DNA from: Ryuthela nishihirai
Lineage: Eukaryota; Arthropoda; Arachnida; Araneae; Heptathelidae
Assembly (NCBI GenBank): GCA_038380435.1
Contig: JAWZYU010000017.1
Location: 18,351,283-18,415,282 of the forward strand
Reading direction: 5' to 3'
DNA: 64,000 nucleotides
Positions 10,701 to 22,700 of this stretch are shown here, one piece after another. Position numbers and translations under genes: made by a program. The notes beneath the pieces are model-generated. The model saw nothing but the letters and a program-made list of their open reading frames with translations. It had not been told where the DNA came from and did not search any database. Numbering within the stretch: position 1 is the first letter of the stretch; each line of letters starts with the position of its first letter.

Positions 10701-13700
10701 ACAACTTCAGTAGTAAGCAAACCATGACTGTCATAATGACTGATCTATCATGATAAGCTTTAGCTATAACTGGGTCTTTCAGAGATTCAGAATTAAAGGT
10801 AAATTTTTTAACCTTAGCACAACACTTCTTAAGTTTAAGTTGCAAGACACTTTAACAATGTAATGGTCAGCTCCAATTTCAGCTCCCCTGCATGACCTGG
10901 TATTTCTAACAGAACTAGCCCATTTGCTGTTAATATATAATCAGTCATATTCTTTTGTAGCCCACCTGGTGAAACCCATGTGTCTTATGTATGTTGCAGT
11001 GTTTGTAATAAGTGTTAATTATTCTCAAACCATTAAAATTACTTACCTGTAGGAGACATTGCCATTGCAGCTACCAATACCAAAAGGGCCAATCTCTCCT
11101 CCCCAATGGGGTGGGGGTGGCTCAGTCGGTAGCGCGCCAGGCTCGTAATCTGTAGTTCCCAGGTTCAAGGGGGTGGGAGTGGCTCAGTCGGTAGCGCGCC
11201 CGGCTCGTAATCTGTAGTTCCCAGGTTTGAGTCCCAGCTGGGTCAGCGTTGAGATTTATCTCCGCAAAATTCCCCGCCCTGCCCACGGTCAGTGGGGGAC
11301 ACCGATGGGCTTGGAAAGGCGCCGTCCGTCGGATGGGACGTTAAGCCGTGTCCCCGTGTGCGGGAGAGCCATACCCTGTGCACGTTAAAGAACACGCTGG
11401 GAGGCTACCATCTGTCTCCCAACAGTGTTCCAGTGGGTCCCCTCCCCCAACCTTCTCTGAGCCTTCGGGGTCCATGTGACCTGGCCATTTAGCCCATGGT
11501 GTGCAAAAAAGTGCCGCTCAGAGGTAAAACAACCCAAACCCAGGTTCAAGTCCTGGCTGTGTCAGCATTTAGATTTATCTCCAGGGGTGGGGGTGGCTCA
11601 GTCGGTAGCGCGCCAGGCTCGTAATCTGTAGTTCCCAGGTTCGAGTCCCAGCTGGGTCAGCTTTGAGATTTATCTCCGCAAAATTCCCCGCCCTGCCCAC
11701 GGTCAGTAGGGGACACCGATGGGTTTGGAAAGGCCACTGTCCGTCGGATGGGACATTAAGCCGTGGCCCCATGTGCGGGAGAAACATACCCTGTGCACGT
11801 TAAAGAACACGCTGGATGGCCTTGACCGGGGGGGGGGGGGCTACCATCTGTCTCCCAACAGCTGTTCCAGTGGGTCCCCTCCCCCAACCTTCCCTGAGCC
11901 TTCGGGGTCCATGTGACCTGGCCATTTAGCCCATGGTGTGCAAAAAAGTGCCGCTCAGAGGTAAAACAACCCAACCTTCGGATGGGACGTTAAGCCATGG
12001 CCCCGTGTGTGGGAGAGCCATACCCTGTGCACGTTAAAGAACACGCTGGATGGCCTTGACGGGAGGCTACCATCTGTCTCCCAACAGCTGTTCTAGTGGG
12101 TCCCCTCCCCCAACCTTCTCTGAGCCTTTGGGGTCCTTGTGACCTGGCCATTTAGCCCATGGTGTGCAAAAAAGTGCCACTCAGAGGTTAAACAACCCAA
12201 CTCCCTTCCCCAAAGGTCAGAGCCAGTACCAGCTTTGGCATTGCAGTCACAATTATGGCATGTTATATGACAAATTAATCAGCGTTTAATTCTTGGTTTT
12301 CTGAAAATAAAATATGTAACAAAAAATGACAAGTTTTATTTTAAGTCATAAATGCATTGGCAAAACAAATAAAAATTTAAAAAACACCAATAGAAATTAT
12401 AATGCACATGAATAGAAGGGCTATTTCACAAAATAGAGTGAGAAACGCAGCGCGAGGTTCAAGAGTTCGTAGTGGTTCACTATATTGCTGTATGTAAAAG
12501 TATGCATATACGGCAGCCACTGGTGTTGTTAGTGTCCAAAAGGATGACAGATGCACTTACCCAGAGTTGACTTCAATGTGTTGGTGTTGTGGTCAAGTAA
12601 GCTTCCGGTTTTCCTCTTCCTTTGATGGCTATCGTATGCATAGTGTGCACACGACCAGTTTCGCTGCTTCTTTGACAGCAGCTTCAAGTGTAAGGTTAAA
12701 GTTTGGGGGCACGTGGAAGTGGTTAATGGTCTAAAGGCTGTGCATTTCTGACCCAGATGTTTCGGAGGTGGGTCCCTAGACTGATTCATTATGGCTGTTG
12801 TATGGGGTAATAAGGGTTTCTCAGTGTGATCATCCAGAAGTTTTCAGGCTGATAGAATGGTGTAAATTTCTTTGTTGATGCTGTGTTTTCAATTCTTATA
12901 TATTGCAAGCTGTTCAGTGTAATAGAGTTGGTATTGTGTTGGTGGAGCACAAAATTTAGCTTCATCAAATTTTGTTATTTCATTATCGCTGTAGACTGCT
13001 TTGGCCAGTGCCGTGTTTTTGTTTCTGGTTGTGCGTATCTATCTCGCTTGTGTTCTTTCAATCTTTGCCTGAAGGGTCTTTTGGTTTTTCCGTAGTAATT
13101 GCAGATTTTAATTTTCATTTCAAGTGGAATTTGATATATGCCACCTTAGGTTGGAATAAAATCTGTCATTTTTAATTATTTTCAGAATGGTTTTGTCTGC
13201 TTTTATTGCGACTTTCTGTGGCAAGCAGCTGCTTGTAGTTAATGGTCTAATTCTGTCTATTCTGTGGCAAGCAGCTGCTTGCCACAGAATTGCAGAACAG
13301 AAGAAAATTGCCAGTTTATAACAGGTCAAACTTTCAAATATTTTTAATAAATAACTAATCAACAGAAATAGGTCATGTTATATGCCAAATTAAAGAGAAT
13401 TTAATTCAGAGTTTTTTTCTTTTGAAGTAAAAAATGTGAACATTGTAGTAGTAATATATTAATTTTAGTAACTTTTTACTGTGGTATACCAAAAAAAAAA
13501 GGGGGTACAGATTTCGTAATTACTTCCAAAAATCTTCCATTTTTAAAAATAGTAGTTTTTGTTAATTTTTTAGGAGATATTTAAAAATTTAAGGAAAAAT
13601 GTTTGATTCAAACTATTAAACTTGTGAGCTTAAATCAGGTGATGGCTTCAATACAGAGTAATGTTAACAAATTGGCAATACTTTATATCACTTCTAAGTA

Positions 13701-16700
13701 ATGTCAATCAGATGGCTTTAGCAAATTATTTGTCACAGTTTAATAAAATGTGCATCACTTGAAAAAAAAGTTATTTATCAAGCCTGAAATATGTATTTTT
13801 TTATTAAGATATGTAAATAAAAAAATACCATTCTAAATTTTTTTAAACACTAGAAGGGTTAATATAAACTGAATCCATATGGAATGTTCTGCAAAGCAAG
13901 CTTTTTCTGTCGAGATTCGGTGCTTCTAAATAACAAAATAAAAATATATATCTCCTCAAGCAGCTGCTTGCCACAGAGATCTGGCAGGAGCCTGTCAGTT
14001 TATAGCTATAATATAAGGTCTGTGAGGATAGCAGGACTTCAGCAGAAAGACAACAACATACATGCCTTACCCAGGGCTTGAACCCAGGTCCCTTTGATCA
14101 GTAGCCAAGCACGCTAAGCAGTCGGCCATAAATAAAATTGATATTCCTAGAAAATATCCTTAAAGGAATTTATCTGTTTATATTTATAATTACAATCTGT
14201 TTTCGTTAACTGTAAGTAATAGTATGCTAAGCAATAAAATTTGCAGAATAATCTAAGGCCAAAAATAATTGAGGGAGACAGGAGTGCCCTATTGCACAAA
14301 CCCATATTGCTCAAATAGTTAACATCAAATTCAGAGTTCAGTTGCAAGAAAGTTTGTTTTCATATCAATAGACAGTTGCATTCAGTTATGATTGCTACAG
14401 TGTGCATTTCTAAGAGGCAACTGCAGTTGTCATTCAATTGTAGTTGCAAACTGCTGTGCTGTCTATATCTGCAAGTCATAAGTGGAAGCTGTATACCTAC
14501 TTTGGTGGTCCTACATCTTTCATTTAGGAGCAGAGAAATTCAACCTCTCTCCACAGCAGTTTTTGACTGCTAATGTTAAGTCAAGGAATTTCACGAAATT
14601 AAACATGATGACTCTGTCACCTATTCACTGCAGTCAATTCTGCATCAGGTGTTTGGATACCCCTTTTATAAGAATTGTTTTTCTCATATCTATAAAGATT
14701 GTTTTTTTTTTTTTCATATATACACTATAATGCCATGTCACTAGATATTTTTATTTGTATGATAGGGAGCTTTGGATGTAGCTTTTCAAATTGAAAATGA
14801 GGAATTATACAGATAAATGCTATTGGAAATAATTACTTTTCAGTCTCTCTAAAACTAAATTTTTCAATGATATTAGTTTAATATTTAAAAATGATTGCTA
14901 TTGGAACATTCAACAGCAGATACTACTACTTCAGTGCTGGATTTTTATCCCCTTCAAAATGGATAAAAGCAGAACTGTTGCAGACATTTACAAAATTATG
15001 TTTTAACGAATGAATTGTTTTAGCAGATTTACCCAGCATTTCTTGACTTGCTAAAATCTATAACAGATGATGTACCACAGACTGCAAAATTTTTTGTAAC
15101 ATTACTGATATAGGAGTTATTGTGGGTTATTTCAAATTATCTCCTTTTTTTGACCCCCCCCCCCCCCTCCAAACAAGAATCTCATTTGGAGGGGGGTCCA
15201 GGAATAAATGGACAAAATTTTAAAATAACCTGTGATATCCCCTACATCAGTAACTTTCATTTGAGATATACTCGTTAGGTTCAGTAGGAAAATATATAGG
15301 ACCACCAAATTAGGAAATAAAAAACGTAGAAATAACAAAATAGAAATAAAAAAAATTTTAAGTGTGTAACAGTTAATTAATTAGGCTAAATGAGTAACAG
15401 TAACTGTATTTTCCTATTTTTGTGGTGGGGGGGAAGGGGTCAACAAACTTTGTTGTTTACAGCTTTCTCTCATGGCTTTAAACTGAATTCTGATCTTAGC
15501 TATTACTGTTTAGGAGATAATCTTGCCCAGTTTTTTTGTGAGGAAAGTTTGGAGAGCAATTAAGTTCCTTTAATTTATTATGAGTAGAAGCTGTGTACCT
15601 AATTTGGTGGTCCTATATATTTCCATTTAGGACCAAAGAAATTCAACCCACTCACTCCACAGCAGTTTTTAACTGCTAACGTTAAGTCTATGGGAATTTT
15701 GAGGAAATCAATATCCACATTAGGTTTTGGTTCATTCAAGTAATTAGTTATCAAAGTGGGCAGACTGTAAGCACATAGCTTATAGTCTGCCCTTGAGTGA
15801 AGGGGAAATTCATGCATCAGCTCTTTTAGGGAGCTAATTTCATTAGCAAACTCTGAGATTTACCTTTTAATTAACTTTTGAAGTAAATTTTTTATGACTA
15901 GCAACATTATTATTAAATGTTTAGTGTTTTGGAAACAAATATCTATTTTCAATAAATATTCATTTAATTTCTAGAGGTTTGAACAAGACCTCTCTAAATA
16001 TGATAATTATAAAAAATATAAATCAATGTGCTACTTACCACTATACCTCAAAAGTAGTTATCAGTGTTTCACAAACCTATATTTTTGAAAATTTGCATAC
16101 AGGTAACTCTTAGCACAGCATTTTCCAGGAATGCATATGCTACATCATCCTCAAGCAGCCATGGGCTACGGAGGTCCAACCAGACCGTGCAGTTTAGCTC
16201 TCCAAGCAGGTCTGTCCTGAGCTACATCTACTGCATCTGGCCACTGCACACCAATTCTAACAAGGTCCTGTTTGACATTGTGTGCCCACTGCATCCTAGG
16301 TCTCCCCCTCTTTCTGAGGCCTCTAGGCACACTGTTCATAACCCTATTCGCCAATCTATAATTATTCATACGGGCAACATGGCCAAACCAACGGAGTCTC
16401 TCTCTCCACAATATGCTGCTTAAAGGAGGTTGCAAACTCCTTTGCCTAACCTCATCATTAGTTACAAAGTTGAACCACCTAATGCCCAAGATACTGCGTA
16501 AGCATCTGGAATCAAAAGCATCTAGTTTCCTGTTATCTTGTTTACAAAGTGTCCAAGTTTCACTACCATAACTAACCCTAGAAAGAACCAAACTATTATA
16601 CAGTCTAATTTTAGTCTTTAGGTGTATTTGCATATTTCTCCACACTCTCCATAGATTCTTAAAAGTCCCAGCAGCAATCCCTATTCGTCTGTTAATCTCA

Positions 16701-19700
16701 TGCCGCACATCACCATTATTTGTTACATTGCTTCCAAGGTAATTAAACTGTGACACCTGCTCAAGACTGCAACCATTCAGATTAACTGAATCACAGCCTG
16801 CCTGACCAATTTTCATCACTTAAGTGAAAATGTACTGATCAAGAAGTATATTCCTGACAAAGGAAATTTCTCAATTAAAAGTATTAAAATCTGTTCTGCA
16901 TTATAAATTAGATATTGAAATACTTAAGAACTATTGGACTACATGTAAAATGTATATAGAATAGGTGCAGTGATTATTTATCAATGACCTGGAAGAAATG
17001 GCAAAGCTGATCTATGGGGATATGCCTCCTAGGTCTGGCCCTTCCATAAGGGGTGACTGATACATTGTATCAGCCATATAGAGGTGTATACATATATATG
17101 TGTGTGTAGTTTGTTTTGAACATCAAAAATATATTCAAATCTTTAAGAATTAACACTTTATACTCACATGCTGATCTTGAAGTTGAAACAGTTAATTAAA
17201 ACTTTATGTATTATCTTTCAGCAACAGAACAATGGTTACCACCCTTCCTTATTATAGTCTTCCTTATTATGATTCCATTATGGGTTGTTATTTCCATTAA
17301 GAATAAGTATACCAAGCAAGTATTGTACAGTGGATGGATACCTGTTATTAGTGCAGTTTTCATTTCTAGGTAAGTACTCTAATTTTAATTACTGTTTGCC
17401 ACAATTTTTAAACACCTATGTTTAACTAAAGAAATTCAAAGTTTTACATTTATTCATGAATGAATGATAAATTTTTAAACCACTGATCTACAGAGTCCTT
17501 GAAATTATGATTATACAATAGCAAAAGACGAAGGATTTAAAAAACTTTATATTTCATACTTAGGAGTGCAAAGAAAACTAGCCAAATGGATATTTTTAGT
17601 GTGGTGGTTATTTTCTATATTGACTTTAAAGAAACAAATTTAACCCTTCCAGGGTCCATCCTGAAAAACTGATTTACATCCAGAGGTCCAGCTATTTTTT
17701 TCACTATGATCACCCAAAAAAAATTTACTTTATGAAAAAATTTAATTTTTCCCAAATAACTAATGGAAGGAATTATGGCATATTATATACCAAATTAATC
17801 AGCATTTAATTCTAGATTTTCTAAAAATAAAATGTTTAACAAAAAAAGACAACTAGTGTTGTTTTAATAGGTTTTTTTAGTGTGTAGTAAAAAAAATGCA
17901 TCTGACAGCATAAAAATTTATTTAAAAATACTAAGATGTTTATAATGCACATGAATAGAAAGGCTATTTCTGAATAGCAAAAAAATTTTTGTCAAGTAAA
18001 TATTTTTCCCATTTTTCTATTTTTTTTTTTTTCCTTGGTACCATACTTTGAGAAAAGTTCAGTCTTTTAGCCAATTGTGCTGAATCAGAAAAACAAGTCA
18101 ACTTTAGAATTTTCTTTTTAAATAACAAACAGAAATCATGTTATATACCAAATTAAACATAATTTAACTCCAAATCGTATGAAAATAAAAAATTTTAAAC
18201 AAATTTACAAATAAATTTTAATAAGACATTTTTACATTGATATAGTGAAAAAATAAATTGGACTATGCAATTAAGGCTTAATGTTGGAAAACATGTTGAA
18301 TAAAAACAGTTAAATTATATATTAATCGAAAGTAAATTTGTTCCCAAAGAATACAATATTTATTACTTGAAACACAATATTTATTTCTTTTAGTGATTCT
18401 TTGCAGTGTGTTATCTTTAAACATGGGCTAGCACTATACAAAGTTGACTTGGATTACTTGCATTAATGAAATTTTCTGCCCTGTTTATGAAATGAAAAAA
18501 ACTTTCTTGCCAGCTGCCTTTTTACAAAACATGAATTTTTTTTTCTTTTGGATGTTGAAGTTTTGCTATCTTGGCCGAATGCAGAAACATTTGTAAAACG
18601 GGTAAGAAACAAATGTCTGTCATCAGTGGCGTAGCCAATATATTGAAAGTGTTGTGGGGGGGAGGATAAAATCTTTTAAAACTGTTGAATATAAACTTTA
18701 AAAAATTCTAATTGAAAAATAGGATAATTGGAAAATAGGACACAGAAGCCTTCTCACCTGGATGCACTGTGGGATGAATCCAGGCAGCTGGAGGGAGTGT
18801 GATGGTCTGGGCAATATTTTTTGGGGGAACACTTGGACCAATTATCCCTGTAGAGCAAACTCTGACAGCTGTCGCCTACCTGAACATCGTGGCTGACCAA
18901 GTACACCCTTTTATGGCGACTGTATTCCCTGGCGTCTTTCAAAAAGACAATGCCCTATGTCACTGCAAAGAAGGTTCAGGAATGGTTCCTAGAACATGAT
19001 GAGGAATTCCATTTATTGCCATAGCCCCCAAATTCGTCGGACATGAATCCTATCGAGCATTTGTGGTTTGAGTTGGAGAAATGTGTACGAGCAGCATCAC
19101 TCCAACCACATAATTTACGGGAACTGGGATCTTCTGTTGCAGTCATGGTACCAAATATCAACACCTACCAACATCTCATTGACTCTAAGCCTCATTGGGT
19201 GAGAGCTCTTTTGGTTGCGAGAGGAGGACCTATATCATATTATGTAGGTGGTTTTAATATTTTGGCTGATAGGTGTATAAGCACCATGTTAAGTTTTGTG
19301 TTCAAGATTCGAAAAAACTTATTGCATACATGGGAAATATGTCATTCAGATTTAGAATTGTAGATTAATGGTTGTAATATTCGGCCTTATGTTGATATTG
19401 TCTTTTGCACTATATTATCAAAAGCATAAAACTACTGTATAGTAGATTATAACCAGTGGTTTGAGATAAAAATATTTGGGTAGTAATTTTCCCACCAGTG
19501 TCGCTATCTGTATCAATCTATACTGAACTGTAAATCTTTACCATATTTGTGTAAGCTGTCAAATAATTCAATCTTAAATATTGTTTTACATCCTGCACAC
19601 ATTGGCCACTGAATTAGAAACCTTTATTCAATACAGAGTTGGACCTCCTTTAGCTCAAATTACAGCACGTATGAGGTTTGGCATAGATTCCACAAGGTGT

Positions 19701-22700
19701 TGTAGTGCCCTTACATCTACAGCATACCAGGTGTTCACCAGACAGTCCTTCAACTGACTCATATTTGATGGAAGAGGACTTTGCTCCCGGATCTGTTTTT
19801 CTAACATGTCCCATACATTCTCAATGGGGTTCAGATTCGGGCTTGTTCAGATTTGGCCAGGGAAGATGGTAGTAGTTGCTGTCAAGGTTGCTGAACCACT
19901 GCTGAACACATCTTGAGCAATGGACAGTAGTATTGTTATCCATGAAACAGCTGTCACCTGCTGGATAAAAAGTCAACATTGCAGGATGGACTTGATCGGC
20001 AACAATGTTCAGATAATCTTTGGAGGACACCTGCACTTCCAGCAATATCGGAGGACTTGTTCCATACCAACAGAATGTGCCTCACATCATGACACCACCT
20101 CCAGAAACTTGAGTTGTGTTTACAAGGCAAGCTGGGTCCATTGCCTCATGGGAATCCCGCCAAACTCTCTGCCTACTGTTGGTACAGAACAAGGTGTACT
20201 GTGACTCATCGGACCACCTGACTTTTTTCCAGTGTCCATTCACCTTTTTCCTGACACCACTGTAGATGAACTTTCCTGTTCTTCACAGAAATCAGTGGTT
20301 TCTGTATAGGCATGCGACTGCTAATACCAATCCTCTTCAATTCCCTGTGCATAGTTTACTGAGATATGGGTCGGGGACAGCCTTCATTGAATGCTTTGGT
20401 AAATTGCTGCACACAGGAAGTCCTGTTTTTCCATACAAGCCTTCTCAGACAATGGCAATATTATTCCTGACAGATTGTCATCACACCACACTTAACCCAC
20501 GTTGCTTGCTAAGAGGCTTATTTTTCCACTCATTAAAAACCCAAGATATCTCTCCTTTTGAGAAACCAGTCAGCTCTGCTGTTTTTAAAATCACTCCTGC
20601 CAGACAGGCACCCACAATAAGCCCTTTATTGAACCCCGAAAGAGCCTTTGTTTTTCCCATTGTGATCAACACTACTGACGAACAGCAGTCTTCGATAGTT
20701 GTCTAGATCACGTGGGGATGCATGTGACCACGTATTTTGTATATACGCTGCACGAGTGATGTTTATGTAAATCTGCATAAAGGTTTCTAATTCAATGGCT
20801 GATATGTGTATATTTTTGTTGTTAGCTTAACTTTCATTTCAGTAATACTTTCAATGTGTTACTGAAATGTGAAACTGAATGTGACTTCAATGTGTTACTG
20901 AAATGTGAAAAATGACTGTCTTTAAAAAAATGAATAATCTAGAAGCCCAGCTATTTTTTAGTGCTCAGCAGAAAAAAACTAACTTTAGAAGTTTTAAGTA
21001 ACTTTTAAAAATAGGTCATATATATAAAATTAAACAGCATTTAATCTTGAATTGTGTTAAAATATTTTTTCTAAATGAGTAAAATTTAAATGTTTTCAGG
21101 GTGATGTAGTAAAAAAAATTCTGACAATGCAATTAGTTTTATTCCGAAAAACCTTAATTAACAGAAAGTTATATTACTTATCAATATGAAGGAAATTGCT
21201 TTCTGAATAATATAGTAAAGTGTACATGAAACAAGGGTTATTGTCTATAATTTTCCCCCATATTATATAATGAAAATTGCAAATTATGTACTTTTATCTT
21301 TTTAGTGCTGGTGGATGTGTATTGGATTTAGCCATTGCCAGATTCAAGGGAATTGCTGTTTATCAGCCTGTGATTAATGGTAAATTTTTAAACTTTATGT
21401 AAAATATGTTAACCCCTTGCTGTACTGTGGCCCATTTAGTGAAGAGGGACCACAAGGTCATCATAAAATTTGTGAAATATGATATAGGGAATGAAATATT
21501 GCTTATAGATAAAAAAAGCTGAGTGTCAAAATCTTTCTAGTTTCTCCTAATAAGCAAGACTTCTATCATGTAGGCCAAAAAACTGTAGTACTGTTGGAAT
21601 ACAAGTTTAATGCATTTATGTGTTAGAATTTGAAGTTATTACAGAGTAATTCAATAATTTGAATTATCAGATCATTGTTTTTGCTGTAGATTTAATTTAA
21701 ATATTTTCTTCTTTCCTTCTTTGATGTTCTGAACAGCAATTCTTGTTTGAAACTAGGCTAGTGAATTTGACAAAGATTACACAACTAAACTTTTCTGGAT
21801 CATTTGCCAGTAGTGGTGTGTGCAAAATTTTATCATAGGGGGGAAAAACACATTTCTTACAATTTTGATTGAAGTCTTTGTCAGATCATTGTTATGAACT
21901 GACTATTGCAAATTTTTGTTTATAAAGTATATATAAAATTAATAACAATTTTAATTTTTTGGTAGTGAACTAATAATAGTTTACTAGTACTGTGACTTTC
22001 AATTAATAATTAATTTTAAACAGTACTATGATTATTGTTATATGTATTGGGTTGATGCAAAAGTAATGGGGGAAAAACGTGAATCATGCCGGTGCCAGGA
22101 AATATGCAATGGTTCATGTAAACATGTAAAAGACAGCACGTGTGTAGCTCCAGTATCTAATGTGGTTCTCTACCTACATTTAGTTCATACATGTGGCAAC
22201 AGGCATTTCACCATTGACGCAAGATGTGTGTGTATTCATTTCATCACGTGGTACAAATTCAGAAATGGTGTCTGTGTCCAAGAATGTTTGCATAAACTGT
22301 GCAAAGCTTATGGAGCCGAAATCCTCTTTAAAATCGCCTGTTTACCAATGGTATGGCAAGTTTCAGTCAAGTGACTTTCAGCTCGGAAACAAACTTCAAA
22401 GAATGATGACTGTTTATAAAGGCACTGCTGAAAGGAAATCCACATTGAACATCCAGAGAATTGGCACAGTTACTGAACACTAAATGGTCCTCTGTCATTT
22501 GACATCTGCAAAAGCTGTGTTATTTGTCAAAATTGGATACCTGGATCAGTTGTCACAACAGAACATGGTAGCTCATTATACTGCATGTGCTTCATTGCTT
22601 GCTTGGCAAAAGGTCAATGGTTTTCTTGACTGAATGGTTACAGGGGATGAAAAGTGAATCATTTATGATATTTCCCTTAAAGGATCATAGTGTCAAGCTT

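Larger units (their letters stand above)
8617..13862. mobile_element. piggyBac-like element split by nested insertions
   Basis: The left end TTAA at 8617-8620 is followed by CCCTTCC...GTCAGCCTGAAAAACTGG, matching the left end at 17640. The element body runs to about 8733. It resumes at about 12247-12432 and again at about 13320-13858 with the same order of landmarks as the copy at 33200-35412. The right end is AACACTAGAAGGG with TTAA at 13859-13862. Between the pieces lie a LINE, a SINE-A array, a Penelope-like fragment and palindromic SINE-B-like sequence. Confidence 0.65.

Noticed and set aside
16166..16819. 217-codon open frame as a host gene
   Set aside because: Its sequence ([26 protein letters not shown]) is the C-terminal region of an RTE-like LINE and matches other copies in the window.
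20266..20706. 146-codon plus-strand frame
   Set aside because: It is antisense to the Tc1-like transposase; the minus strand carries the recognisable HTH domain.
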